This document shows positions 11,588-23,903 of a stretch of DNA of 64,000 nucleotides, piece by piece. Each line of letters starts with the position of its first letter. The first letter of the stretch is position 1. This DNA is from Lanius collurio (taxonomy: Eukaryota > Chordata > Aves > Passeriformes > Laniidae): assembly GCA_020086605.1 (NCBI GenBank), contig JACBWW010000004.1, positions 15,412,932 to 15,476,931 of the forward strand. Reading direction: 5' to 3'. The notes beneath the pieces are model-generated. The model saw only the letters and a program-made list of their open reading frames with translations. It did not search any database and was not told where the DNA came from. The translations under genes and the position numbers were made by a program.

Positions 11588-14500
11588 GTAAGATTTTTTT
11601 ATTTTTTATTTTTTTGTACCCTTTCCCTTTGTTGTAGAAATAAAGAGAAGGAGTTTATTTATGCAAACTGTGACTTAAACTGCTTTCTGACTTCTGGACC
11701 TCTTCTGTATAATTTTCAGAACTTCTTCTTTGAAAAATCAATTTGAAAATTGATTATGTAGCATTTCTGGGTCTTTCATTTGTCTTTGTTCAGTATGGCA
11801 GACCACTTTTATTATCTTTTACTTCCTCTTAAGTTTCTTAGGAAAAAACATGGGTTTTTTGGTTTTTGACTTCGAAGAATTCCTTTATTTGTTCAGCTGC
11901 TCTTTTAAAGACAAGCACTCACATCAGTGTTAATGTTTATCATCCTGTATCAGAATAATCATAGGAACTATCATTCTATTGGCAATGAATCTGTGGGTAT
12001 GTATTTTCCAGTGGCTGGGTAAAAAGTTGCTTGTTCATATAGTGGCTAATATAGTGCTAGACTCTGCTGTGAGCTTTTATCTTAACTTACATGCTCTGCT
12101 GGTGCAGTCTGTCATATTGTTTGACTTTTGTTTTTCCGTGCTATACTCTCTTTTCATGTATTTTGTCATGACTTTTATCCAATTTAGCTACTAAATCTGA
12201 TGTGCTCGAGAGGGCTCCATCATCTGCTTTGTCTTACTCAAAGACTGAGGTTTTCAAGGGCTGTATGGGATTCAGTATGGGATGTCTATTAATCCCGTGT
12301 TGTTTCTCATCCTACAATCTGTTCTGAGACTGATACATGAACACAAGCATGGTCAAAGCACAGGAGAAGTCACAATAGGGTTATTACTGAGTTGAAATTA
12401 ATAAACTCTAGCAAATCTAAACTGTGATTCATTGGGTTGCTGTTTCTCTCCTGAATTGCCTATCTTATTCCTTACTTTTTGTTATTTCCTCTATCCGTAC
12501 TCCAACAATTCATTCTATAGTAATCTTGGTTAGCGCTAGGGTTGTCTGGGGGAATAAGATTCTCAAACATTTAAGAGGCTAGTCCCCTCTTGCCTAATAA
12601 AATGGAGATTGTAAGGAAAGGAATACCTGAATCATTTTGAAATCATATGTGTCTATCAAATGGACAAATAAGCAAAAAGTAGAGGCTAATTGTGAATAAG
12701 CAGCAGTAGGTCCCAAAAAGGTTCTGAGGTCACTGTTCATGTAAACACATAGGTCTTTGTAGAGGCACTTGATAGCACTATCTGCACTGAAACTTTCTTT
12801 GTTACATAAGACTCCTTGACTTGGATTTTATCACTTTTTATGTGACAAATATATTCACCTGCTAAATTCAGTGCTTAAACTTTGGCTTAAGCTCTGTTTA
12901 TGAAATACTGTCAGTATTTGTTCTTGCTTTTAAAGTCATCACCATCGTGCCGACAAGTTTGAGGCAATTGTCACTGGTGAAGAAGGTTTCTTTATTTTAA
13001 GATATGCAATATCAAATAAACAGTGTGTCATTGTGAAGGATAAAAAAGTACGAATGATATTTCATGTTCTCAATATAGAGTTGGAAACAGTTTACATACA
13101 GGTATATAATCAATCTAGCTGCAGTATTTAGTGTAAACTTGAGGTAACTAGATAAGCATAATTTAACTAGCTTTGAAGTATACAGACAGTTAACATCTGA
13201 GACAAGATTCTGTAAAAAAAATAAAGAAAAGGAAGAAATGGCAGTCTGTTGTCTTTAATTTCTGTTAGAGGACCTCAAAGGGTTGATGGAAAACTTTCAA
13301 AATTGGATTGCAATCATAGCTTGCAATTATGAGATTTTTGAAATATTTGCAAACAATAGGTGGGCTATAGAGAGACTGTTTAGGTTTCATTTGTTTGGAG
13401 TTACTGGGATAATTTGGTTAAGGTTTTGCCCACATGATTTTACTTAATATTGTTTGACAGTAGAGTTTCGAACATCTCGTGTCTTTTGAAATATATTTTC
13501 TTTTAAGTATGTAATGTAGAAAAAATACTCAAAGCAATTAACTTACGGGTTTTAGTTGGAAGTTTTACTAGAGTTTTGGTTTTGGTGGTTATTTGGGTTT
13601 TGGGTTTTTTTAGCCAAATGCTTCAAGTAGAATTACAAGATAGGTTTAAGAAGGTCTTTTTGTTTGGTAGGTTTCTTTCCGAAAAAACTCGTGGTGGTCA
13701 TCAGTCCATGTACTCAATTTATTATTTTTGTATTTTGCTTTGCATTACTTATTCTTGATGTAATTGCAAATAGTTTTATTTTTAACTGCACACTTTAAAC
13801 CCTAATTGCCTTTTTGTTCTGGATTATTTCTAATAATTTTGCTATGTCCATAAGAAATGTGCATTCCTTGTGGAACTGGTGAAAATGCTCAGTAAAATTT
13901 AGTACCAAATTTATTAAGTCATTTTAAAGAATCGGATATATCCGAACAGATTGCCCAAACAGATTGCATAGTCTCCCTCACTGGAGATATTTAAGAACCA
14001 TGTGGATGTAATCCTGTGCCTGTGCTCTAGGATGTCTGCTTGAGGAGGGAGGTTGGACCAGATGACCCACTGCAGTCCTTTCAAGCTTACACATTCTGTG
14101 ATTCTGTGGTATTTTTGACATGAAATATATCAATGTTGGAAAAAACACCCAAACCCTTAAGATCCTTAGGAAAACAGTGTAATGTTTATTACATTTGACT
14201 GATTTTTATTTGGGAAATGATGTTGTTATTTCTTGGCTTTTATGTATATGTGAATGAAGCTTTTAACTGCTATTAATTCATCTACGGTGCGTAATTTCAA
14301 AAATAAGCTAAAGTTGGTATACTTCATATGTAGTATTTTAGAAATTAAACAAAATAAGTCAGCATATGGAATGGACTGTAAGTAAGGTGTGTGTGTCCAA
14401 TATTCTTCCCTGTATGGTGCTGCATTGCTTTATTACCTCATTTTCTCCATCTTGCTGTTTGGAGGAACCAATAAAGAGACACTTCTCAGTCTGCAAATAG

Positions 14501-14773
14501 AGAGTGTGAGAAGCAGAGAATTAACCAAAACTATGCCTACCTAAAAGGCTGGATAATTTAAGGACAAGGCCAAGTTTGAGATTACACATGATCTATGTGT
14601 AAATATCAAGAAACACTGAATACATTTGAACTAAGTTCATAGCAAACAAAAATTTTGTATTTTCACATATATATGTTAATTGTTCCATAGACATTCCTAA
14701 TGTCTAAGGCCATCCTTCCAACAATTACCTGTAATTACTTCAGATCACAATGGAGTTTTTCCTTCTTTCCTAG
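11588..14773 (+). other. CEP128: CEP128 intron (3.2 kb)
   Basis: Donor GTAAGA, acceptor CCTTCTTTCCTAG with a good pyrimidine tract. Contains one CR1 3'-end fragment (13945-14108, listed separately). The open frames at 11979-12194 and 13576-13758 have no recognisable content. Confidence 0.85.
13945..14108 (+). mobile_element. CR1 LINE, 3'-end fragment (+)
   Basis: The sequence follows the avian CR1 3' UTR as I know it: TTGCCCA, then GAGTCTCCCTCACTGGAGATATTTAAGAACCATGTGGATG in essence, GGTTGGACCAGATGACC, and the terminal tandem octamer-like tail ATTCTGTGATTCTGTG at 14093-14108. It is 5'-truncated to about 165 bp, typical of dead CR1 copies. Non-coding. Confidence 0.93.
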
Positions 14774-15424
14774 GCCCTCAAAGAAAAAGATGATCTCAAA
14801 AGTCAGCTTCTCTCAGCTATAAACCAAATAGAAAACCTGCGGAAAGAGCTGAATGATGTGCTTACAAAGAGAGCCCAGCAGGAAGAACTCCTCCACTGTA
14901 AAGAGGTAAAATTGAATGAAATGGAGTCACACCAGGGATCTCTTGAAGAAGAAATCGAAGAAGTTCAAGGTACTGTAAAAAAATTGGAGAATGAGTTGAA
15001 AGAGCAGATCTTTCTACAAAATCAAATGCAAGCTGAGAAGGAACACTTGAAGACAGAACTTGCAACTATTAACTTGTTCCATAAAAAAGACCAAGAACGA
15101 CTCCTAGAAATGCAAGCAGATGTAAAAAATTTAAGCGCTGTACGTGTGGAACTGACAAACAGAATAGCAGAAGAGGAGAAAGCCAAAAAGGAATTACTTA
15201 AGAGCCTCTCAGACCTCCAGAAACAGCAGGAATCTAGTCATGAAGAGATGACTTCAGCTAACAGGCAGCTAAAGATGGAAAGAGAAATTCACCAACAGGA
15301 GTTGGCAGATCTTAGATCAGAGTTACAAAATGTAAAAATCAAACATGAACAAAATGTTCAAGAACTCATGAAACTCCTTAAACAAGAAAAAGATGATGCA
15401 GAGGCTAAGATTAGAACGCTAAAG
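14774..15424 (+). CDS. CEP128: CEP128 coding exon (window exon 5), largest exon
   Basis: A 651-nt exon encoding 217 residues (window residues 241-457), phase 0 at both ends. Acceptor TTTCCTAG|GCC, donor AAG|GTACTT. It opens with ALKEKDDLKSQL and carries QIENLRKELNDVLTKRA, the best-conserved CEP128 block I recognise. The rest is continuous coiled coil (for example EKEHLKTEL, LLEMQADVKNLSA, AEEEKAKKELL and KHEQNVQELMKLLKQEK) ending AKIRTLK. No Pro or Gly-rich break is seen over about 200 residues, so it predicts a single rod of roughly 30 nm (0.15 nm per residue). The frame stays open about 26 codons past the donor into a C-rich tract that is not coding. Confidence 0.97.
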
Positions 15425-15455
15425 GTACTTATTGTGAAGAATTCCTCTGTCAGAC

Positions 15456-15492
15456 TTCCCCCCCTCCTCCCACACACCCCACACACAGCCCC
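15456..15492. repeat. C-rich / CA-rich low-complexity tract
   Basis: A pyrimidine run (CTTCCCCCCCTCCTCCC) passes into CACACACCCCACACACA only about 30 bases after the donor of the largest exon. It stands out in otherwise AT-rich DNA. It could act as an intronic splicing enhancer (C-rich and CA-rich elements near donors bind PCBP and hnRNP L proteins), but that is inference. Confidence 0.7.
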
Positions 15493-15704
15493 TGCCATTG
15501 AATGATGAAGGTAATAAAGCACGGGCTTTAAAGCACTTAACACACATTTTATTGCAGGCCTTTGTTAAAGTTTGAAGTTCAGGGTAAAAAATGTAACAGC
15601 ACCAGTTTTAGGTCAAAATCTTAGTTCAAAAATAATAAAATAGATATGTCTATGATCACAATAAAAGGAAATACATGATGCTGTAATGTTCTAATATGGC
15701 AATC

Positions 15705-16255
15705 AGTTGAACTGCCAGGTGACTGGAAAGGGAGAAGCATTGTATCCATCTTTTAAAAGGCTAGAGGTGAGGACTGTGGCAATTACTGACCTGTCAATCT
15801 CATCTCTGTTCCTGGGAAGATCACGGAACACATCCTTTTAGAAGCTACTTGTAAGGCACATGGAGAGCAGGGAGGTGATTTGCAGCAGCCAGCACAGCTT
15901 CACCAAGGGCAAGTCCTGCCTGACCAACCCAGTGGCCTTCTCTGATGGAGTGACTACATCAGGGGACAAGGGAAGGGCTACTGATGTAATTTATCTGGAC
16001 TTCTGTAAAGCCTCAGATATGGTGCCCTACAATATCCTTCTCTCTAAATTTCAGAGAGATGGATTTGATGCTTGGACTGCTAGATAGATAAGAAATTTGC
16101 TGGATGGTCATGTTCACATGGTTGTGGTCAACAGCTCAGAGTCCATATGGAGTCCCAGTGTACAGCAATGATGAGTGGTGTCCCTTAGGGATCTCTGTTG
16201 GGACTAGTGTTTAGATATTTAAGGTATCATTCATGACGTATTTATTGACAGTTGA
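15705..16255 (+). mobile_element. CR1 LINE ORF2 fragment, reverse transcriptase region (+), decayed
   Basis: Translating the + strand in pieces gives the order expected for CR1 ORF2 reverse transcriptase: the LPGDWK-like start, GNYRPVNL-like block, [18 protein letters not shown] (about 15888-15941), the catalytic-motif-A region VIYLDFCKA (about 15985-16011) and [13 protein letters not shown]. Frameshifts and stop codons (for example TAG TAG-like stops near 16085) break it, and the copy ends before the YADD catalytic box and lacks the 3' tail. It is a dead internal CR1 fragment, truncated at both ends. Confidence 0.92.
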
Positions 16256-16957
16256 CAGAAACCTTTAAGTCGAGATAGCAATAAAAAAACCCCTAGGTGG
16301 TTCTTAGTAGAAGGATCATTAAGATCAAATATTTTGACAGCAGTGCTTGACATTGGGGACTTAATTTTTTGTGTATATAGCATTATTTAACTGGTCTGTC
16401 CAAATGTAGTTTTTTCTTTGGCAATGACATTGAGATTAAGAGTGTATATTTCATATCAAGTGGAGAGAAGGAAAGTGTATTTTGGATGCTAAAAAGAAAA
16501 AAATAAGTTGACTGTGACTGTGTTCTTCTATAAAATAGCAAATCCTACAGTTAGGACCTTTTTATTGTTTCTGATCATTGAACCTAAATGGAGTATTAAA
16601 AAAATTCACTTCCATTATTTCATTTATAGTTCCATGACTTTCCTAGAATCCTAAATCTACATATATTTTTTTAAGAGCAGAAGACTTGAGGGAGATGAAT
16701 TTTCTAAGATATTAGGGTATATAACTTTTTTAAAAGTATACAAAATGATAGTGCACAAGATTCTCTTGATAGAGAGACTGTAAATGAAACAAAATAGGAA
16801 ATCTTATCTATCTCTAGGAAGATCTGATGAGAACATGTCATCCTGCAGGTGATTTGGTTACTTTTTGTCTGAACTCATCATTACATTGCATTTGGATTTC
16901 AATTTTATGGACATACTTATCTTCCAAATTAAGGTAAACTTAACATGCATTTTATCC

Positions 16958-16979
16958 TTTTTTTTTTTTTTTTTTTTTT
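16958..16979. repeat. (T)22 homopolymer run
   Basis: A continuous run of 22 T, followed after about 70 bases by a second T-run (about 17048-17059). It could be the A-tail of something inserted on the minus strand, but I see no recognisable element next to it, so I record it as a simple repeat. Confidence 0.8.
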
Positions 16980-18325
16980 CAGTATTTTAGTGTTAGGGCA
17001 ACATTTAGGGAAATCCAACAGAAAAAGTTGGGCTTTTTTTAAACCTTTTTTTTTTTTAAGCTGCTAAGCTTTTGTGTCTAACAACCAGTTGTCTTTTAAT
17101 GTTACAGTAATAATTGACCTTATTTATGCCTTCAGCTGTGTCCAACCTTTGTAACTTGTTTTTGGAAAGGAATATACATATCCTGTCCAAAGATAGTTAA
17201 AGCTTTAAAAATATAGGTCAGTTGAGAGAGACATGGGGAGTAAAGGGAAATTTAATGTATTTGTAGGATCCAAAGCCTTAAACTTAGAGGATGCATTTAT
17301 GAGTTACTTCCAGGAAATCAAGGGTACAGAGTCCTGTGTTTAGAGGACTAACTGCTGCATAGATTGTAAAAAGAAGTGACTTTCAATTTTTGTTATTCTT
17401 TCCTCTCTTGCCTCACTTTTGCCTGGTTTTCTGTAGTGTGGCACTGGATTGAAAATTTATTAGGTAGTTAAGGATTTTTTGGGATGGTAGGGAAGGTACC
17501 ACAAAAATATTGTATGATGCAATAGAACTGGAGAAGAACATAGAGTTTTTGAGATGGCAGTGTTAAGAAGGATCTTACTGTCTCATTATGGAGATTCTGA
17601 TGCTTAAACTTTTAATTTGGTTTTTTCTAGAACATCCTAAATGATTCCCAACCAATACCTCTATGATGTCTTATTTGTTATTTAAAATTATAGATACATT
17701 AGTCATAGGAATTCAAGTGGTTTGCTTAGTGGTCCCCATTCAGATGTGCTCAGAAGCTATGGATCTGTCCCCTAATTTTAATACATACCCTCATTTGCAT
17801 TGAAAACATGGTTGTTTTCTTAGAATGATGACGTACAAAATGTCCTAGTGCCTGACAGTATGGAAGTATTTGAAGTATTAATCTTTAATCTAAGCTCATA
17901 TAGAGATATGTAGCTATACATATAAAATTGCTTATATGTGTATTTTTTAGTTGTTTTATATACATTTTCCAATTGTGCCATCTCTTTTTTCCGGAAGATT
18001 ATTAAATGTTGAAATTGGGTTCAATAAAGATCAATTAAATTATAGTCATATCTGCCTTGTCCATACTGGAAATTAATAAGTATTAACTTTCTTTTTTGTG
18101 TCTCATGGGTAATATAGTTGAGGGATTTTTTTTATTTGATTGTCTCCATCTGCAGGTATTATAATGCAATTACCTTTAGTGGAACTGAAAAGTTGATTTT
18201 TTCATAAGCATATTCACATGTTTTGGGCATTGCAGGCTTGTCTTTGTGGTCATAAGTCTTTGTAGACTGTGGATGCCAAAGTTCTTTCTGAAATAGTCCC
18301 TTGGAAGAGTTTTTGTAATCTGTTT

Positions 18326-18362
18326 AGTGTCTAAATTGGTGTCTAGATTTGGTGTCTAAATT
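18326..18362. repeat. Three tandem copies of a 12-13 bp unit
   Basis: The unit (A/G)GTGTCTA(A/G)ATT is repeated three times head to tail with one substitution per copy. A minor local duplication with no evident role. Confidence 0.8.
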
Positions 18363-19130
18363 AACTGATAAAACTTCTCTGCTTAACCTTCTTCCTCACA
18401 GAAGTTATAGTGTAATTGGGAAATAGAATTTTTGCTTTTCCTCGTACAGAAATTTACTTTGCGTATTTATTTTGTATCTAACTGCATCCCACAGTTTATC
18501 TAATATGAAACTGGTTTTGAGTAATATGTGTGTTCATTTGCTTCTTTGTTGTATTTTTTTAAAATTTTCTAGATACTGTAGAGCAGTTCTCACATCTTTC
18601 ATTTTCAGTCAGTTATTTTTTTCTTTATTTTTCTGTTTTCTTCATTTTTCTCTGCAATGTTTTCATGAGTAGCATGAATCACACAAAATAATAGCACTAA
18701 ACCCACACAATTATAGAACTTAAAAGTACTAAATCTTTGCAGTTATTTCCTTCCAAATATAAATTTAGTATTAGTTCCTGAAATTAAACTATAGTTTTAG
18801 ACTTTCTGATTCCAAATTATTTCAGTAATGGAAAAGTTGCATAAATACTAGGCTTCTCAGGATGATGTAAGCTGATGAGTGTAGCAGAGTTGAAGTTAAG
18901 AATCAAAGACTTCTATTTTCTGCTTTTAAACACTGTATGGTTCTTCTACTCTGTAATGTATGTTTTCCATGTTCAGATAAATGATTGCACTTAGTATAAC
19001 TTAACTCAATTTTATTTTTTACATTTATCATTTCACAATAGCATTCCACTGATTTAAAACTTTAGAGTTTGTGTGTGTTTTAAAATAACCAGTATGGTGA
19101 CTTTGTAATCTGTTTTCCCTTTACCATCAG

Positions 19131-19295
19131 ATGGAACTTTTAGAAGAGAAAAACATAGTCAAGACTCAGTCTCGGCAACTGGAAAAAATAAAAGTTGAGT
19201 GTGATAAATTGTCAGAAGAATTAACCCAGAATGAAGAAGAAAATATAAAATTAAAACGGAAATGTGAGTTTGTAAAACAAGAACTGGAGAAAAAG
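19131..19295 (+). CDS. CEP128: CEP128 coding exon (window exon 6)
   Basis: A 165-nt exon, phase 0 at both ends, window residues 458-512. Acceptor CCATCAG|ATG, donor AAG|GTAAAA. It encodes MELLEEKNIVKTQSRQLEK, then CDKLSEELTQNEEENIKLKR, ending KQELEKK. SLEEKN / LLEEKN and EELTQNE-EN are shared with human CEP128 as remembered. The leading ATG is internal, not a start codon: the frame joins without a stop to the preceding exon. Confidence 0.96.
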
Positions 19296-20868
19296 GTAAA
19301 ATTAATTGATTTTAACCATGATTTGTTTCTCTGCTGATAATACCTAAAGTAAATGATGGATTATAGAAATAGATGATAAACCTAAAAACCTAAAAACGCA
19401 GTTTCTATATAAATGGAAGAAGACAAAAGTGCTTTGGCTGAGTTATGAACTGTAGCCCTCCAAAGATTTGCTAATATTATTTAGGACAAGAAATATAAAT
19501 CCTATTGCTTGCCTGATCTCTAATATAGGTAACAAATGTTTAACCAACCACTTCTAGTTTTCTTCATATTTTTCTTCAAGAAGCGGTGGAGCTATGAATA
19601 ATTTAGAGGTAATTTGAAGTAGATATGCAATGTAAGCATAGTAAAAGAAATTCTAACTAATGTTGGGGTGGAAGATTTTTGGGTTTTGGGTTTTTTTTTT
19701 GATAATGTGGATATAATTTAGCAAGCTAAAGAAATGCCAGGTTTAACATTTTTCTACCAGGAAGTGGTTTGAAAGTTCAACTTGTCAGACTCCTAAAAAT
19801 TACCTGAAATGAAAATTCAGTATGTATTTCTTCTGTGTTGGCACTTTAGTTCTATAATATCTATTATTAAGAAAATGTGTTTATAGGGGCGTACATAGGC
19901 TTCTGTAGTCTGTTGTGACCTAGCTCCAACCTTACCTAATATTAAGAAGACACTGTTTTTAGACCAAAACCCAACTTTTATCTCTAAAATGAAAAAGATC
20001 AGAGAAGTTTTCAAGCCTGAAATCCTGTGGTCTCAGCTTTTGAAGGTAAATGCAGATGGAGACTTCTACTAGAATGTATTAGTGGTTAACTTAAGAGAAT
20101 ATTTGCTGTTGTGGTTTCATGGCTTGTCAAAAGGGGTGTTAGGATGGGGGAAATAATATTACCTCTTGAGAAATCTCATACTAGCATAGAGTTGTGGCAA
20201 TGCAGCAGAAGCTTATTGTGTTACAAAATATTCCTTTTCTTTTCCATGTGTTTTATACTTTTAGTATCATTCTGTTCTTAATGCAAATACTAATTCAAAG
20301 AAATATAGGTTTTATGGCTACCTTGGATTATTTTTTGTTTTCATGAAAGATGGAGGAGCAGAGAATAATGGTAAAATGGTTGGTTTCTTTCCTTTTTCTT
20401 CTGCACTTCTGAGTTATTAGTGACTTTGTTTCTCCTGTAAGCTCTGGATGTAGAATGTTAAGGAATGTTTGCACACTCAGAAAATCAAGCAGATAATAAA
20501 TAAAAAATTTGCATATTCTCTTTTAGTCATGGTTTTGGGAATTAAATTTGACATGTGATGGACTGTGTTCAGTGAATAGTGAGATAACAGAACATTGATA
20601 CTGGAAATATATACAATGCAATTTTACTACTTTCAGAATACTTATCTAGGTCAAAACTGTTGAACTCCCATCTTTGGAGTACAGAAATACTGGAACCTGT
20701 CCATCTTAAAAAATCTTAGGATTTCTTCAGTTTAGAATAACTACTGTCTAACTCAAGTATTTTTGTATTAATTAAATGAAAAAATCAGACTGCTTATCAA
20801 GTGTGGGTGTTTCACATTTGTAGGTCATCTGTATTAAAAACACCTTTTTCACTAATGGAAGAAACACC

Positions 20869-20886
20869 TATACATATATATGTATA
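20869..20886. repeat. 18-bp perfect AT palindrome
   Basis: TATACATATATATGTATA reads the same on both strands. It lies directly at the 5' edge of a truncated CR1 copy, so it may be the remnant of the target site or a small (TA)n microsatellite. Confidence 0.75.
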
Positions 20887-20889
20887 TAA

Positions 20890-21198
20890 CCTCCTGGAAG
20901 GAGGTAGCAAGGTGGATGTTGGTCTCTTCTCCCAATTAGCAAGTGGTAGGACAAAAGCAAATAGCCTTAAGCTGTGGGAGGAGCCTTAATCTCAGGGGAG
21001 ATTTAGATTGGATATTAGGAAAAAAATTGTTCACACGTTGGAACAGGCTGCCCAGGGAAGTGGTAGGTGTTCAAAAGACATGTAGATGTGGTGGTGTTCA
21101 GGGACATGGCTTAGTGGTGGACTTGGCATGTGCAATGTGCAGTTGGGCTCTCAAGATCATGGAGTCCTTTTCCAGCATAAATGATTCTATGATTCCAT
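20890..21198 (+). mobile_element. CR1 LINE, 3'-end fragment (+) with tail
   Basis: The order matches the 3' end of avian CR1: GGTCTCTTCTCCCA, the AGCAAGTGGTAGGAC block, TTTAGATTGGATATTAGGA, GGAACAGGCTGCCCAGGGAAGTGG, GGACATGG-TTAGTGGTGGACTTGGCA, and the tail ATGATTCTATGATTCC (21181-21196). It is 5'-truncated and carries small internal changes, including a short insertion near 20975-20995 and loss of the usual segment between the CCCAGGGAAGTGG and AAAAGAC-GTGTAGATGTGG blocks. Non-coding; the open frame at 20943-21431 runs through it by chance. Confidence 0.95.
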
Positions 21199-22128
21199 AT
21201 ATATCCCATTCATGGAACTTGTGTTGGACGTTACCTGACTCCACACTGGTGTCTCATAAGAGCAATGTATTGCAGATTTCCATCAAATACACTTCAAACA
21301 GTTGTACCTTGTCATTGTGGAGGTCCACAATTAATACATTTTTTAAATTCTTGCTCTTCTCATCATTCTTGGAGCAACTTGCACTCATTGGAATGTGCCT
21401 GTTAAAGTATTTACTGCATTACATCCTCTGATCTCAGCAGCAGACAGGTGTGTTTCAATTTCACTTATTCTCACAAGATAGGTTTTTCTATATTAATTAT
21501 GGTGCATTATTCAATATTTTGTGTAATCTAGCAGCACTTTTGTTAGGTTTTATATGGCAGCCCTGTCACATATATGAAATAAGAGAATCTGAATTTTAAA
21601 AACATATATAACATATTTAATCAACTTTCTGACATTAGATGATAACATGCAATGCTTTCCTCAGTGCCACCCACTTTCCTATGAGATATTCTTTGAGTAG
21701 TTTTCCTTTGAGGGCACACTGCCAATAAAATTTTCCTTCTGGGATCTCTTTTCTGATGATAGGGATTAGATACCTATAACTGATTCAGGCAGAAGGTAAT
21801 AATGGGAGTATTTGCTCTAGGCTCTTTTTCTACTCATGAGGAGATTTGTAATAGAACATCTATTTTTGACTTTGAAAATACATTTTATGATTGTTGAGTT
21901 TGCATTTGGTAGCAGTTTCTTCATAACTGATTTACAGGATAATAAGGAGAATCAAAGAAGGAACTTAAAAGTGCTATTAGCAGGTATTATTTTTCCAGGG
22001 CAAGGAGTTGAACTTAGCATGACTGAGTATAGTGTGATTATAAGATTGAAAGATATATTGCTAATGATGTATGTTACATTATTAATGCGATAATTTATCT
22101 TTGTTTTGTTTTTCCTCTGTCTCTCCAG

Positions 22129-22305
22129 GAAAAACAGATCAGCAGTGAAGAATATCATTTGAGAAAGATGAGTGAGGCCAGACTGCAGTTTAAAGATCAG
22201 CTGCGTCACTTAGAAATGGAACAGCAATCCATTCTCTCCATGATAGGAAGTGAAATTGATGCTGCTTGTGAAATCTTTTCTCGGGACTCCATGGAGAAAT
22301 TCAAA
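22129..22305 (+). CDS. CEP128: CEP128 coding exon (window exon 7)
   Basis: A 177-nt exon, phase 0 at both ends, window residues 513-571. Acceptor TCTCCAG|GAA, donor AAA|GTAATT (the -1 base is A, a slightly weak donor). It encodes EKQISSEEYHLRKMSEARLQ, FKDQLRHLEMEQQSIL and SMIGSEIDAACEIFSRDS. The last block (GxEIDAAC-xFSxDSxEK) matches the human protein closely. Here the coiled coil gives way to the IDAAC segment, one of the few non-heptad blocks. Confidence 0.96.
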
Positions 22306-23843
22306 GTAATTCTAGTTTTTAGTACACTTCACATTTTGTTATTTTCTTAATGAAAGTTTGCAGCAGAACTTACATGCATTGTTGTCAGTGTGGTACAGAT
22401 AATCATTCTAATAGAATTATGGATATTTAACTGGTACAGAGGGACATTGCTTTGGTATTAGAATGGGATGCTATGAAGTGTCCATGCATTAATTGGTACT
22501 GCTTTCTTTTGCCTTTTGCTTGTGTGAAAGGACCTTTTATCAGCCAAAATGTTGAGGTAGGTTTTGTTAGGCAGTGTTTCTAGAGTTGGGAAGTCCTCAA
22601 GAAAGACCTAAAATGCTTTTAAAATTGGGAGAAAATGAAAGAAAAGTTTTGTTAAATAATCACTTGGATGCTTTGTTTTTTATATAGAGAGCTAAATACT
22701 GCAAATGAAAAGAGTTTAAAACCTCCTCTTTTGAGGAGCAGGTCCTTGTATCCAGAAAACTCAGACTCAAATTTTCAGGAAACTGGTAGCTTGCTGTAAC
22801 TTTTTTTTCAGTATTTTACTACTTCTCCTGCAACCCCTGTCTCACTGTAGCTTTTCTTCTGAGCATTCTCTTTTGCTCCCCAGGTTCAGAAACTACTCTT
22901 CCTCCCTTTGTATGATTCTAGATGACTAATCCTCTTAAATCAACATTATATGTTTCTGAGAATAAAGAGAACGGAATGTCTGACTCAGCTTGTTGCCACA
23001 CTCACAAGTGCTTGACCTGGTGGCTTTTTAGCCTTAGCTGCAACCCCTGGGTACACTCAGAGTGCATCTTTTTTAGTCTTGCTATTTAAAGGAGGAATAC
23101 TTTGTAGTTCCTGGTTATTTGACTGGGCTAGGCTGCTGTTGAAATAGGAATTTTTCACAATTGACACCATTTCTCTGCTCACATATGGAGTTGGGATGTT
23201 GCAGCACAAAACTAGATAAAAATTCAGAGAAAATGTGTTTGACAAGCGAGCCTTCTCCTCTATATTCTTATAGGTAGGTGTTATAGTGAGGTGTTGTAGA
23301 GAGGCACCTCCACAGGTAGGTGTGTTTTTTTATTAAGTTTTGTGATCTACTCTGGTTGCCAGATTCTTGATCACTGAGCCATACCTTCTTGGACTTGCTT
23401 TCCACCTCGTGCAGAGTTTTTGGTTTCTGGATAAAGTTTTGCAGATCCCTATTTATACAGTTCTCCTTTTTTTTGATCACTGCAAACTTAAACTAGTTCT
23501 GAATGTGAATTTTTGAATAAACAGCTAATGTGGAAAAAAGTTAGTTTTTAAAAAGAAAAAAAGCAGCTTCCTTTGTTATATTGTTCCTTTGCCCAGTAGT
23601 TTAGGTATTGCCAAGGTTTCTACAAAATTTCACCCTGCAAGAAATTGCTGCTGCAACTTGGTTGAGCAAGGAGGAATTTGATGGATAAATACTTTTATTC
23701 AGAGAAGTCAAACTCTAGGCTTAATCTTCCGTGATAAAAAAATGTATTTGTTTGATGAATTTCCAGTAAGCAGAAAACACTTTCTTCCATCTATGTGTAA
23801 TTCCCATTTTACATCTGTTTCTTTGTCTCCTGCTTTTCCATAG
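22306..23843 (+). other. CEP128: CEP128 intron (1.5 kb)
   Basis: Donor GTAATT, acceptor TGCTTTTCCATAG. Minus-strand open frames at 23057-23245 and 23268-23480 show no family features. No repeat recognised. Confidence 0.85.
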
Positions 23844-23903
23844 GCGATATCCCTTACCCCAACAGTACTGAATGATCCTCATCGTTGGTTAGCAGAAACA
23901 AAG
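23844..23903 (+). CDS. CEP128: CEP128 coding exon (window exon 8), 60 nt
   Basis: A short phase-0 exon encoding 20 residues (window residues 572-591): AISLTPTVLNDPHRWLAETK. Acceptor TTCCATAG|GCG, donor AAG|GTAATA. The DPHRWLAE motif is a diagnostic CEP128 match; the first half diverges from human. Loss of this exon would keep the frame but remove DPHRWLAE. It is a Pro-containing linker between two coiled coils. Confidence 0.95.

Larger units (their letters stand above)
15425..19130 (+). other. CEP128: CEP128 intron (3.7 kb)
   Basis: Donor GTACTT, acceptor TTTACCATCAG. Holds a C/CA-rich low-complexity tract, a CR1 reverse-transcriptase fragment, a 22-base T-run and a short 12-bp tandem repeat, each listed separately. 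The rest is AT-rich unique sequence without recognised features. Confidence 0.85.
19296..22128 (+). other. CEP128: CEP128 intron (2.8 kb)
   Basis: Donor GTAAAA, acceptor preceded by an excellent pyrimidine tract (TTTTTCCTCTGTCTCTCCAG). Contains an 18-bp perfect palindrome at 20869-20886 immediately followed by a CR1 3' fragment. Nothing else is recognised. Confidence 0.85.

Noticed and set aside
11588..11746. Continuation of the open frame past window exon 4
   Set aside because: The residues after the donor are Phe/Cys-rich, unlike CEP128; the consensus GTAAGA donor and the phase of the next exon define the end.
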